Assembly (NCBI RefSeq): GCF_030272615.1
Contig: NC_081414.1
Span: 825,117,896-825,181,895, forward strand
Source of the DNA: Cryptomeria japonica
Lineage: Eukaryota; Streptophyta; Pinopsida; Cupressales; Cupressaceae
Direction of reading: 5' to 3'
Length of the DNA: 64,000 nucleotides
A program made the position numbers and the translations under genes. Numbering within the stretch: the first letter of the stretch is position 1; the number at the start of each line of letters is the position of its first letter. The notes beneath the pieces are model-generated. The model was not told where the DNA came from, did not search any database, and saw only the letters and a list, made by a program, of their open reading frames with translations. Positions 1-9,149 of this stretch are shown piece after piece.

Positions 1-595
1 TAGACCCTGTGGGCAAATGAATAAACCAAAAGTATGCCTCTTCTCCCAATGAGTAGGGAAAAAGCCTACATGCCACGTCCCCATATTCAATTTGTCTGTT
101 ACGAAGAAGGCCCTCGAACATCTTGATGTGATCTTCTGCCGTGCGATGGAAATCACTAACATTGAACTTGGAACAAAAGTGTTCGGGATTCTTCGGCATA
201 TCATGATAAACTGCAAATTCCAATGGTGATGGATTATTGACTAGCCACGTTGCACCATTAAGTACATGAGGAGGAGGAGGTGGAGGTGGAGCACGATGTG
301 CCATTGTACGGTTTGAAGCTGAACTTGATGAGCTAGCTTGGTTCTTTGTTTGTGAAATCGCCTGGATACTAGATTGGATCGCTGCTTGGACTTGTTCTTG
401 AAGAACTTGTGATGACTCAGGAGATCCTTCCAATCTTAGTTCGAACTCTTTGGGAGTGTCCTCTCTCTTAACTCGCTTTGCTTTGGAAGTAAACTGAAGT
501 TCACTTAGATCCTTGATGCCTGGTGTGGACCTCAACAACCTTTGATGTTTCTCGGGCGAGAAAGAACCAATGCGATCCAGCGTGAAGTCTTGCAA
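1..595 (-). CDS. gag: Gag polyprotein, 5' part of the tandem copy
   Basis: Same as 16614-16020, cut by the window edge within the Retrotrans_gag core. One substitution is visible (position 251). Confidence 0.85.
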   Translation of the reverse strand, partial: MQDFTLDRIGSFSPEKHQRLLRSTPGIKDLSELQFTSKAKRVKREDTPKEFELRLEGSPESSQVLQEQVQAAIQSSIQAISQTKNQASSSSSASNRTMAHRAPPPPPPPHVLNGATWLVNNPSPLEFAVYHDMPKNPEHFCSKFNVSDFHRTAEDHIKMFEGLLRNRQIEYGDVACRLFPYSLGEEAYFWFIHLPTGS

Positions 596-598
596 GGA

Positions 599-826
599 TT
601 ATTGTGGGTTCCTTTGGTTGTGAAGATTTCGAGCTATGACCCTTTGATGTTCTTCGGCTCTATCTTCCTCTTGCTCTAAGATGATTCTGACTCTGTTATA
701 TTCGACTTGACTTCTCCTTGCGTTCCAAGCTACTTGATTCAATTCGGAAATGATGTCTTCTTGGGTATTGCCTATTTGCAAATTGGGTTGCACCACTTGA
801 TTCAGTCCTTCATTCGGCAACACCAT
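599..826 (-). CDS. 75-codon leader frame ahead of gag, tandem copy
   Basis: Same as 16618-16845, including the in-frame TAA (601-599) before gag. Confidence 0.5.
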   Translation of the reverse strand: MVLPNEGLNQVVQPNLQIGNTQEDIISELNQVAWNARRSQVEYNRVRIILEQEEDRAEEHQRVIARNLHNQRNPQ

Positions 827-897
827 CGTACTTCATGATCATGTTTGCAATGTATTTCTCTTTTCAAAATCTTCAGACTTCGAACTTTGAAACTAAA

Positions 898-917
898 GAG
901 CCCTCCTTCTAGCGCCA
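898..917 (-). promoter_or_regulatory. Primer-binding site, tRNA-Asn (left copy)
   Basis: Four bases after the LTR end, the minus strand reads TGGCGCTAGAAGGAGGGC. Its complement, ending CCTCCTTCTAGCGCCA, matches the T-arm, acceptor stem, discriminator G and CCA of plant tRNA-Asn(GUU) as I recall it. It fixes the element's direction and the LTR 3' edge. Confidence 0.82.
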
Positions 918-1616
918 ATTCTGTTGACATGTATTTTGTACACAATCATACACAGAATAAAATACCGACAGGCATCTTATCCTCTCTTGAGAAAATAGTC
1001 TCTAACTGCTGAAGATCTGCAAAAAGGATCAGTTAGATGGACTCCAAGGTTCTTTTAGTGGGGTCTCCACGTGTGGACAAGCTTTTTTAGTGGTATGATG
1101 TGATTTGCTGTTTCCTCCAAGGCGTCTTACGGATTCAAAAGTTCGAAGATTTTACTAAACTAAAAGGAACTTTCAAAAAAATGGAAAAAGGACAGGGTTT
1201 AAGTAAGTCTAATCTAGCCTAACCCTATGAACGACTTAGCATGAATGAGATTTGGCAAGACTCAACCAACTTCAATTTTGCCATAAGATAACAACTCAAT
1301 TGAAATTAGTGCGATCTTCTAAGGTAATAATGGTATTCAATGCATCAAAGACCAAGGACACTACTACGAAGGTACATATCCTAGATGCGAAAATGCTTGA
1401 AGGTTAAGGACTCAAAATGTTTTCCAGTCGACCACGCAAGGCGTTCCTACAATCAGCAAGAAGCTAGTGGTTTGGATAGCGAATCCTACCAAATATCGAA
1501 TCTCACACTTAGTCTTTCAAATTAACAAACTACTTTGATTGAGCGTGATTCAAGTACATCCAACAACCATGAAGATAACTTAAGAAATTTGCAACAAAAC
1601 ACCATAACTTCAATAT

Positions 1617-1622
1617 TTTATT
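1617..1622 (-). terminator. PolyA signal AATAAA (left LTR)
   Basis: Minus strand AATAAA inside ATCAATAAAATATTG, about 170 bp after the second TATA-like box. In a 3' LTR this would end the genomic RNA. Confidence 0.4.
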
Positions 1623-1789
1623 GATTTCCAAGTCATCATATACAACAATTGCTTGAATTTCTCTCTTCAAGACTCAATCTTGCTACAAAATAAAAATTGC
1701 TTCTAACTCTAATCTCTCTATTACATCAACTATTATCTCTCACACTTATTCACTATTTTTCTATTATCAAATGAAATGGAAAATGGGGG

Positions 1790-1798
1790 TATAAATAG
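1790..1798 (-). promoter_or_regulatory. Second TATA-like box, likely for genomic RNA (left LTR)
   Basis: Reads CTATTTATA on the minus strand (TATAAATAG on plus), just downstream of the LTR frame and about 170 bp before a minus-strand AATAAA. This spacing fits a promoter, short R and polyA order. Because the plus strand also reads as a good TATA box, direction is inferred from the element's layout. Confidence 0.45.
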
Positions 1799-1981
1799 CA
1801 TCCCCAGTTACAATGAAAGGTCCAGATTGAAAATAAATCAATGGACAAGATCATGACACCTAAACCCTAATTAGGGTTTGTTACAAATGACCTCCTTTTT
1901 ACTGAACAACATTAAATACATAGCCAAATATTAAATTTGGCACAAAAATCTAGGAGGTATCAACCAATGAGAAATAAGATG

Positions 1982-4900
1982 TCATGTCATCTGTAACAAC
2001 CTTTCATCTAGAATCTTATTCCCTTTCCAATTCTCTTTCTTAGCATATGCAATGAATTTTGTCACGATTCCTTCGATTTCTGTGCTTGGAATCTCGGGAA
2101 GATTCTTGATACTCTCTTCTAAGTGGATAACCTGATCAAATGCATCTAGAAGAGCTGTGTCCCAAGTAGGTTCAAGTTCTTTTGTTCTATCAATCAGGAG
2201 CATGGTGGCATACATTTGATCATACTGCTCATCTGTAACATCTGCGTCCTTGCGAAAGATGATCTTGATTCTATCCTCAAATTCTTGTAAATCCACATCT
2301 GTCTCGACCTCGATCCTTCTGCCAAGAATGGTACGAAGTACCTCAAATACTCTGTCCTGGATCGGATTGATCACCTCCTCAACTTGACCACATCTAACAC
2401 TGATGTCCTCAAAGAGAACACTCTTTATATGGAGTAAGGTTGACCACTGAAACAAACTGTGAGAATCACCTTCTAAGATCCTCTCTTGTGCTAAAATTCT
2501 TCTGGATGTGTGTCTTATAACTTTCAAGACAGGGATGACAACGTCCTTGGTATGAGCAAATGCAGCTACTGTTGCCATCAATCTGTGAATAATCTCAAGA
2601 ACTTGGATAGCCTGATGGGTGATCTTCGACATCCTTGTAACAAACTCAATGGCCACCGTGTGAGATCTATCCATCCAACTACATGTACGCTGGACCAGGT
2701 TCCTGAATCTTTCTGCTTCATTGATTGATTGAAGGGGCAATGCCTGCAATGGTGATCTAACTGGATCCTGACGTCCCAAAGGTTCATTGATGTGACTGAA
2801 ATATGTCCTCCATGCACCGACCTCTTTCTCAAGCTTTCTATTCTTTTCTACTTCTTCTCTAAACTTGTCCTTCAATGCCTCAAATGTGTCGGTGGCATCA
2901 TCTAAAGTCTGCTCTACTGTGGATGGTCCTAACTCAATAGTCTGTATATGGTAGTCTTCTGCTAGGATCTCACCCTCATATTTGTCTGCTGCCGGTGTAG
3001 CTATCTGCAGTTTTCTAGATCCAGTCTCATCTCGAATCATCTTGGACATCTTTGTAGCCTTCTTTTTCTCTGTTGTCATATGTGAACGTCCCACGAGGCT
3101 CTCTAAATCAATTGCACTGTCCTCGTCCTCAATTACGATCACCTTAGTCAATCTTTCCTTCAACCAATCTGGGATATTCGATCTTGTCTCTTGAACTTGA
3201 ATCTCTTTATGTACTATTTCTTCTTGTCTGGGAGGAGATGTTACTTCATTATCATTATCTAAATCATAGTCTTGGAGAGATCCATCGGATGAAACATGCT
3301 GTACCTGTTCTTCCTCCTGCCTATCATTCTGTACCATCGATTCCATGGACTCTTCCACTCGAACTGTTCTATCCTCTGGCCTGGAAGAAGTACCTGGTGT
3401 TTGATCTTTGTTGGCACCTTGCTTTTTCTTGGAAGGCTCTTTCTTTTCTGATCTTTCCTTTCTCTTTGAACCTCTCGAATGGAGATTGCCCTCACTGGCA
3501 CATCGAAGGTTACCCTCACCTGAATTCCTAGGATTAGGATTGCCTTCACTAACACTGGCTCCACCTTCGGCTGGTTTCTCTTCCAAAGTAAAAGACATAG
3601 CTATGCCTTGTTCCCCCAACTTCTGATGCTGAACGTCTACCCATCTGCGAGTACAAGACAAGACTGGTGCCATCAAATCATCTAAATCCACGGCCTCGGG
3701 CTCATTCCAATTCAAACTTATTGTCTTGCTTTCTCTATCATATGAAGATTGGATGTGCCTGCCGTTGTCCTGAGCTTGGTCGGCTACTCTGTAAATCTTA
3801 CATTTCCTGATGAAATCCAAAGGCAATCTAGAATGTATTTTTCGTTTCACTTCGAGATCATCTAGGAGATTCATCATAAAATCTTCAATTTGGTACTCAT
3901 GTCTAAATCTTCTACCGACCGTCTCCTCTAAGTGTCCATGTGGATCAAAACTATTCCTCCAAGCAAAAGATGAAAAAGGATACAAGGCTAACTCCTTCTC
4001 TGCGTCATCCATGGCTAAGACATTAGGACATACCTCAACTGAATTACCCAAAATAATAGGTACCTGAACTCCATTCTGATGTCTGTGTCTGAATGCCTTC
4101 ACATATGCTGCCAACTGCCTTGTTACTTCAAGTAACACAATTCTATCTGTCGGGTACCTCGGCAACATGTATGGAGGTAAAGGACATCCATGCACTCTAA
4201 TGTAAGTGAACTTGGGAAACTGAATGAACCAAGCACCGTACCTCTTGATGAATTCCTGGGCATCCTGAGATAATCTGTTGTGAATCCCTCCTTGCAACGT
4301 CCTTGTGATGTTCATCGTGAAAGTATCATTGATTAACTTGTAGTTCTTCCCTGGTGGATGATGCAAGTAGGTATAGGATTCACAAACTCTGACCTCGCCG
4401 GGTCCTCTTCCAATCACTCCTCTGTGAGGTAGTCCTGCGTACTCAACGCTCCTGATTAAGGCATAGATGACGTATGAACTCATGTGGAAGGACTTAGTAG
4501 CCCTGAGTCTTCTCAACTGTACGTCCAAGCAATGGCTAATTATCCTAGCCCAATGTATTGTACCCTTTCCTTGAACAATCACCTGGATGAAGTAAAACAT
4601 CCATTTCTCAAAATAGAAGGCATGAGGTGCTCCTGTAACTCTGTTGAGCATGGTAATCAAATCTCTGTACTCCTCTTGGAAATCAATCCTGTGTGGTGTG
4701 TTCGGTACTTTGCTCAGACGGGGACGACTCTTAAGTAGCCAGTTCTTGTTGATTATGCTTAGGCAAGCATCTGGATCATCATCATACACTGATCTGGCTC
4801 CTTCAATGCTCTTGTATATCATGTCCCTGTGCTCTGGAAGATGGAAGGCTTCACTTATGGCTTCCTCTGAAAGGTACGCCAAAGTGTTTCCCTCATTGGA

Positions 4901-5284
4901 CACAATTGTCCTGGACTGTGGATTGTAATGACGGGCACACTCGATCATTAACTCGTGGCACTGAATGGCTGGAGGAAAACCGGCCGCCTTAATGATGCCA
5001 CTCTCTATTATTCTCCGGGCGACAGGTGATGGCTTGCCGATGTAAGGGACCTCCCGGAACTTCTTTGTGCTAAAGTTCCCCAAGTTGGTATCTCCAATGT
5101 TGCTCCACTTGGACACGATCTTGGTCTCCACTTCTTCGGTCTTCTGATCCTCTTTCATGAGAGTCGAGCGACTGGTGGATGCTCCCGCCTTTGGGGTCGC
5201 CATACCTACACAACATTTCATTATAAGAAATAGATTTTGCAATAAATAACGTAAATAAGAGAGATAAATTTTAGGAAACCTCAT
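1982..5284 (-). CDS. Long reading frame inside the LTR, function unknown
   Basis: Open for 1,100 codons. I favour the internal start at 5203 (residue 28, MATPKAG; 1,073 aa), because a 3' splice-like TGTAG/GT lies just before it. I cannot name the family. Residues about 80-290 have the rhythm of plant retroelement frames sometimes labelled putative plant transposon protein; this is pattern only. Residues 575-605 are low complexity with repeated SEGN/GEGN, and 604-622 form a Lys/Arg-rich cluster resembling a nuclear localisation signal. Residues 640-800 are acidic, 795-825 charged and coiled-coil-like, and 860-1100 mostly helical. No RT, integrase or protease motif is visible. It lies in U3 between two TATA boxes and upstream of gag on the same strand, so each insertion carries it twice. 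Ogre elements also carry an extra frame before gag, though outside the LTR; homology is untested. Confidence 0.8.
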   Translation of the reverse strand: MRFPKIYLSYLRYLLQNLFLIMKCCVGMATPKAGASTSRSTLMKEDQKTEEVETKIVSKWSNIGDTNLGNFSTKKFREVPYIGKPSPVARRIIESGIIKAAGFPPAIQCHELMIECARHYNPQSRTIVSNEGNTLAYLSEEAISEAFHLPEHRDMIYKSIEGARSVYDDDPDACLSIINKNWLLKSRPRLSKVPNTPHRIDFQEEYRDLITMLNRVTGAPHAFYFEKWMFYFIQVIVQGKGTIHWARIISHCLDVQLRRLRATKSFHMSSYVIYALIRSVEYAGLPHRGVIGRGPGEVRVCESYTYLHHPPGKNYKLINDTFTMNITRTLQGGIHNRLSQDAQEFIKRYGAWFIQFPKFTYIRVHGCPLPPYMLPRYPTDRIVLLEVTRQLAAYVKAFRHRHQNGVQVPIILGNSVEVCPNVLAMDDAEKELALYPFSSFAWRNSFDPHGHLEETVGRRFRHEYQIEDFMMNLLDDLEVKRKIHSRLPLDFIRKCKIYRVADQAQDNGRHIQSSYDRESKTISLNWNEPEAVDLDDLMAPVLSCTRRWVDVQHQKLGEQGIAMSFTLEEKPAEGGASVSEGNPNPRNSGEGNLRCASEGNLHSRGSKRKERSEKKEPSKKKQGANKDQTPGTSSRPEDRTVRVEESMESMVQNDRQEEEQVQHVSSDGSLQDYDLDNDNEVTSPPRQEEIVHKEIQVQETRSNIPDWLKERLTKVIVIEDEDSAIDLESLVGRSHMTTEKKKATKMSKMIRDETGSRKLQIATPAADKYEGEILAEDYHIQTIELGPSTVEQTLDDATDTFEALKDKFREEVEKNRKLEKEVGAWRTYFSHINEPLGRQDPVRSPLQALPLQSINEAERFRNLVQRTCSWMDRSHTVAIEFVTRMSKITHQAIQVLEIIHRLMATVAAFAHTKDVVIPVLKVIRHTSRRILAQERILEGDSHSLFQWSTLLHIKSVLFEDISVRCGQVEEVINPIQDRVFEVLRTILGRRIEVETDVDLQEFEDRIKIIFRKDADVTDEQYDQMYATMLLIDRTKELEPTWDTALLDAFDQVIHLEESIKNLPEIPSTEIEGIVTKFIAYAKKENWKGNKILDERLLQMT

Positions 5285-5410
5285 GATAAGTCTCTAGAGT
5301 TATCATTTCCTAAAATACAACGATTGAGCTAAGAGATATTCAAGAATCAAAATTTCAAAATTTGAAATATGACGATGAATGAATAAAGCAATAACAATAA
5401 ATCGCCATAC
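5206..5410 (-). other. Possible 205-nt intron in the LTR-frame leader (left LTR)
   Basis: Minus strand donor CTATCGAG/GTATGG (exon ends at 5411) and acceptor GTTGTGTAG/GTATGGCG (AG at 5207-5206). Splicing would place the ATG at 5203 three bases into exon 2 and remove the first 27 residues of the maximal frame. The stretch between is AT-rich, as plant introns are. It is not proven. The right-LTR equivalent is 21226-21430. Confidence 0.4.
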
Positions 5411-5891
5411 CTCGATAGAGAGCTAACTCTAGAATGCAAAAACAAAATTTGCCTAGGCAAAATTTGAGGTATAAAGTAATCTTCAATATGATCTCCTCAA
5501 AATTGACTTCGCCACCTCTGGAGAGAACGTGATCTTCAATTATCGCCTTGGTCCTTGGTCTCGAATGGATCTTCAAATTCGCACTTTGGCGTGGTCTCCA
5601 AGTCCTTAGCAAATTCGCCTTAATGTATCCTCAAGCTCGCACTTGGTGTGGTCTTCAAATTCGCACCACCTTTTGATTGCTTACGCCACCTTGGATGGAA
5701 TTCGCACCTCTTCAAACACACTTCGCACTCCACACAAGATGATACTAGCGCCACCTTTGGTTTGAAATCGCACCACCTTTTGATAACTTAGCGCGCCACC
5801 CTTGGATGAATGAAACTCGCACTATATTCGCCTCTTCTCAATTCGCATGAAGGAAGGTAAAATAATGATGTAGAAAATGAAATCTCTCACC

Positions 5892-5902
5892 CCTTATATA
5901 TA
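5892..5902 (-). promoter_or_regulatory. TATA box upstream of the LTR reading frame (left LTR)
   Basis: Minus strand TATATATAAGG, followed by a leader of about 0.5 kb and then the long frame. Three diverged LTR-like repeats further right show the same order where complete: TATATAAGG, then a T- and CAT-rich leader, then a donor-like AAGGTATA. The predicted start is near 5865. The box is nearly palindromic, so direction rests on the downstream leader and frame. Confidence 0.55.
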
Positions 5903-6239
5903 GCGCGTTCATCCTTCACCCCTTAGGCCGACTTGATAAAATATAACAATTTCAAACGATTTTTAAATGATTTTTAAATTAAATAACAAGGCCGACCTCC
6001 ATATATGAGCGCTCCAATTCGATTTTTTTATTAATTAATTAACTATTAATGCCTTGCGTTTTTTTTTTTTTAATTTGCAAATTTCGATTTTAATCAAGGC
6101 GAAATAATTAATAAATGTTTAACGCCATATTAAATGCCAATTTAAATAGGATTTTCAAATTTTAAATCGATTTAGCATTTAAGGAAATTTGAATTGTTTA
6201 ATTTGGCGCCAAAAATATGAAAATAAAGGGACGTACCTC

Positions 6240-8341
6240 ATCGCTCTGGTCCCTTGGAGAGGGACAGGAGCGATCCATGATCTTGGTCTTGATTCTTGCG
6301 TTTTCAACGTTCAACTCCTTCATTTCCACGTTCCAAATCGATCATCTGGTGGTCCTTCGAATTTGAATTTCTTTCTTGTGCGAGCAAATGCATCTTATGA
6401 CCATCATCGCCCTGGTCCCTTGGAGAGGGACAGGAGCGATCCTAAGGTTTTTGCTTGAAATTCTCCATTTTGGTACGATCCTTTCCTTGTATCATCTTCC
6501 AAATGCCTTTTAAAACCTTGTGCGTCCTTGTCTTAACGTGATTTTCAAAGAATATCATGTGTTTTGCCTAACATCGCCCTTGTCCCTTGGAGAGGGACAG
6601 GAGCGATCTCCATGTCTTCACGTTCATCTTGTATCTTTGACCTTCGAACTTCCATTGTAAGGCGAATAACGTCTATGCTCATTCCTTTCGCGCTTGTTCC
6701 ATTTGTCTTCATTATGTGTTTGGACGTATTAAAGGGACCATCGCCCTTGTCCCTTGGAGAGGGACAGGAGCGATCCATTATTTCTCCTTGATCTTGGCGA
6801 CTTTTAAACTTCGATCTCCTTTGCAATGTCCTTCAAACGTCGTCCTTCGCACTTCCTAACCTCACTTCGCCTTGATCTTTGAAGGAACGTGAGTGTTTTG
6901 ATAGTATCGCCTTGGTCCTTGTCCAAAGGACAGGAGCGATATGGGGCTTTTACACTATTTGGCGATGTTTAGACGTTCAAACCCATTGCAAATTATCTTC
7001 AAACGATGTCTTGGAGCATATGTTATCTTAGGGCGTCTTGACTTAGCTTGACCTTGAAGCAAAACAAGGAATCCAAAGCAAATCGCCCTGGTCCCTTGGA
7101 GAGGGACAGGAGCGATATGGTTCCTAGATCCATTTTGGTGATTATTTAACGTTCAAAACTCTTGTTTATCATCTTGTTGTCATACCATGGACCCTCCAGA
7201 ACATTGCAACATCTTGTCCTTACGTAAATTTTGCCTGAAATGGCCAATGCATCTAACATCGCTCTGGTCCCTTGGAGAGGGACAGGAGCGAAGTTCATCA
7301 TTGCGAGCTCGTTCTTGTTTTTACCAACTTGCAATTATCTTCATTGCGTGAAATGACGTCCTTTAAGTCCTCTTTGTAACTTAATATTTGCTTGTCCTTT
7401 GAAATCGATGCCTTAATGGAAATATCGCTCTGGTCCCTTGGAGAGGGACAGGAGCGATATGGGTCTTAGAGTGCACATTCCTTCCATGTGATGACCTTTA
7501 CAACCTTGCGCTTGATGGAAATGCCCTAAAATGTCTTCGCCACCCTTCGTCTTGACTTGGATCGGTTTAAACATGAACAAGAAGCAATACAACCATTGTA
7601 TCGCCCTGGTCCCTTGGAGAGGGACAGGAGCGAACTTGCTCTTGTGGCCTTCATTTCACTTTGTCACCTCCCAAATTTATATTCAACGGACTCGTCCTTC
7701 TTCACTCTATTCGTCCATGCCTTGACGTCATTTGTAACTTTGCAAGAAAAGTAATTGTATCAAAAATCGCTCTGGTCCCTTCCTGAGGGACAGGAGCGAA
7801 CTAGGCATTTAACACTGGTATGGACGTCCCAAAAATCTTCAATTTATATTCAACGCATTTATCTCATGTTTTCCCTTGTTTTTGAACGTAAACTTGCCTT
7901 GACCCTTGTCTGGATTTTGCAAAATGAAGGAAATCGCTCTGGTCCCTGGGAGAGGGACGAGAGCTACAAGGTACTTCGCCCTGGTCCCTTGGAGAGGGAC
8001 AGGAGCGATTTGGTCAATATAGGTCATTCTCCTTCGTTTTTGCATATCAAATTATATTCATTTGGCAAAGTATCTTCCCTTGGACGTCCTCAAATTGTTA
8101 AGTTTTCAAAATCTTGCAAGGACAAGACGAAATTTGAATTGTAGCTCCGGTCCTTCACTGAGGGACAGGAGCGATTTTCCTCCTGGAGGCATTTCTGTGC
8201 TCATGAAAATCTTCAATTTATATTCAATGGAAAGATCTCGCCGTTCTCCATCACTTCAAACGTAAAATTTGTCTGGACTCTGCAAGGATGATGAGATATT
8301 TGAAATTGAGCTCCCGTCCTTCACTGAGGGACAGGAGCGAT
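6240..8341. repeat. Array of 14 conserved 35-bp hairpins (left LTR)
   Basis: Copies start near 6240, 6406, 6573, 6740, 6906, 7082, 7258, 7424, 7600, 7766, 7933, 7976, 8143 and 8308. The first ten are spaced 166-176 bp apart. The left arm is ATCGCYCTGGTCCC, the right arm GGGACAGGAGCGAT, with a loop of about 7 nt such as TTGGAGA. Arms pair over about 12 of 14 positions. The spacers are much less alike than the hairpins. The copy at 6906 has GTCCTT...AAGGAC where the others have GTCCCT...AGGGAC, a paired change that keeps the stem. The copies at 7766, 8143 and 8308 have a different loop. The copies at 7933 and 8143 are degraded. Confidence 0.9.
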
Positions 8342-8787
8342 TTTGCTCCTACAGGCCAAAATAACAAGATTTTTCACATTTTAACACTTCACGAGGCGAA
8401 AACAAATTAATTCCAATGCCCAGGATCAAAATTCAAAAAAAGTCAAAATTTGGTCAAAATATTCAATCAGACAAAAATTCACATTGACGGTCAACACTTA
8501 GACAAATTTAAGCTCTGCATGAACATTCCAATTGAAAATTAGACCATTTTGGCGAAATCATTGCATTCAAAATTTGCATTCTAGAAAAGAAAGCTCAAAA
8601 GCTCTCAAAAAAATGACTGGATTCTGGCTTGAAGAGGCAAAATTTAAAACCCTAAGGCTTGGCCCTAAATCCAGACAACTAACTGACTAACAAAACCCTA
8701 AAAACGAAAGCGAAAACGAGCGAAAAACAAGCAAAAAGAGGGGGTCCCCATTTGCGATGGGGCGATGTGTGAAATGGTCACAACATC

Positions 8788-8805
8788 TGGCGACACCACT
8801 GAGAA
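8788..8805 (+). promoter_or_regulatory. tRNA-Arg-type primer-site-like sequence in the opposite sense
   Basis: Two bases past the LTR edge, the plus strand reads TGGCGACACCACTGAGAA. A perfect complement of tRNA-Arg(ACG) would be TGGCGACTCCACTGGGGA, so there are three mismatches in 18. Its position and the preceding CACAACA end look just like an LTR/primer-site junction, but for an element on the plus strand. gag and pol are on the minus strand, where a polypurine tract is expected here instead. Confidence 0.45.
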
Positions 8806-9049
8806 ATGTTGCAAAACATTTGGGAATCAATCTTTCTAAAGGAAAACTCAGAAAACCTCCCTCAACAAATCCAGGAGTTAAGAAACACTTACAAGAAGAG
8901 ACCATCATATTGAGACAAAGTATCAAGTCCACAGTTACCCATGTGTGTGCAAATGCGTTAATTCCCCTCAACAAGACAATCATGATCTCCAGGTTCCCCT
9001 GTGATAAGCTACGTAGTTCGTCTAAACTCCAAAAGCATCCTGGATAGAG

Positions 9050-9086
9050 CCTCGCTGCCAGTCAGACGTCCATAGTCCCGACGAGG
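9050..9086. repeat. Hairpin copy 1 of a pair with covarying stem
   Basis: Stem CCTCG (9050-9054) pairs with CGAGG (9082-9086). It encloses the first copy of a 34-bp repeat (9057-9090) whose core is GCCAGTCAGACGTCCATAG. Confidence 0.5.
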
Positions 9087-9112
9087 TTATCGCCGCAAAC
9101 TCGCGAATATTG

Positions 9113-9149
9113 CTCCATTGCCAGCCAGGCGTCTATAGCCCCGATGGAG
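9113..9149. repeat. Hairpin copy 2 of a pair with covarying stem
   Basis: Stem CTCCA (9113-9117) pairs with TGGAG (9145-9149), 63 bp from copy 1 and enclosing the second repeat (9120-9153). Three of five stem pairs differ from copy 1, each changed on both sides so pairing is kept. Confidence 0.5.

Larger units (their letters stand above)
1..921 (-). mobile_element. Start of a second, tandem copy of the element's internal region
   Basis: This stretch matches 16020-16940 with one visible substitution (position 251 against 16270). It holds the primer-binding site, the 75-codon leader frame and the first 198 or so codons of gag, cut by the window edge. It lies directly downstream of the left LTR in the element's reading direction, so the left LTR serves two internal regions. 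This is what unequal recombination between LTRs of tandem copies gives. A repeat-induced assembly join is the alternative. Confidence 0.85.
922..8785 (-). repeat. Left LTR (3' LTR of the complete unit, 5' LTR of the next)
   Basis: 7,864 bp, beginning TGTTGTGACC and ending ATGTCAACA on the minus strand. In reading order it holds the 14-copy hairpin array (8341-6240), a TATA box (5902-5892), a leader with a possible 205-nt intron (5410-5206), a long open frame (to 1982), a second TATA box (1798-1790), and a polyA signal (1622-1617). I infer U3 as 8785 to about 1765, R as about 1765-1600 and U5 as about 1600-922. It is several times longer than a typical plant LTR. Confidence 0.92.

Noticed and set aside
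6189-8265. Many short open frames in both directions over the hairpin array, with recurring peptide phrases
   Set aside because: The recurring phrases are translations of the 35-bp hairpin; frames are short and unconnected.
6240-8341. CRISPR-like array
   Set aside because: The regular repeat-spacer look is superficial: this is plant retrotransposon DNA, spacers are about 135 bp and related to each other, and there are no cas genes.
922-8785. Reading the LTR on the plus strand, because TATAAATAG at 1790 and the tRNA-Arg-like site at 8788 suggest it
   Set aside because: gag, pol, the long frame and the near-perfect tRNA-Asn primer site all lie on the minus strand, and a plus reading would give a 7 kb U5. 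The minus reading is kept and the conflict is reported as a finding.
8757-9047. Open frame on plus crossing the LTR edge
   Set aside because: It spans the LTR/internal boundary, has no recognisable domain and is antisense to the element; chance frame.
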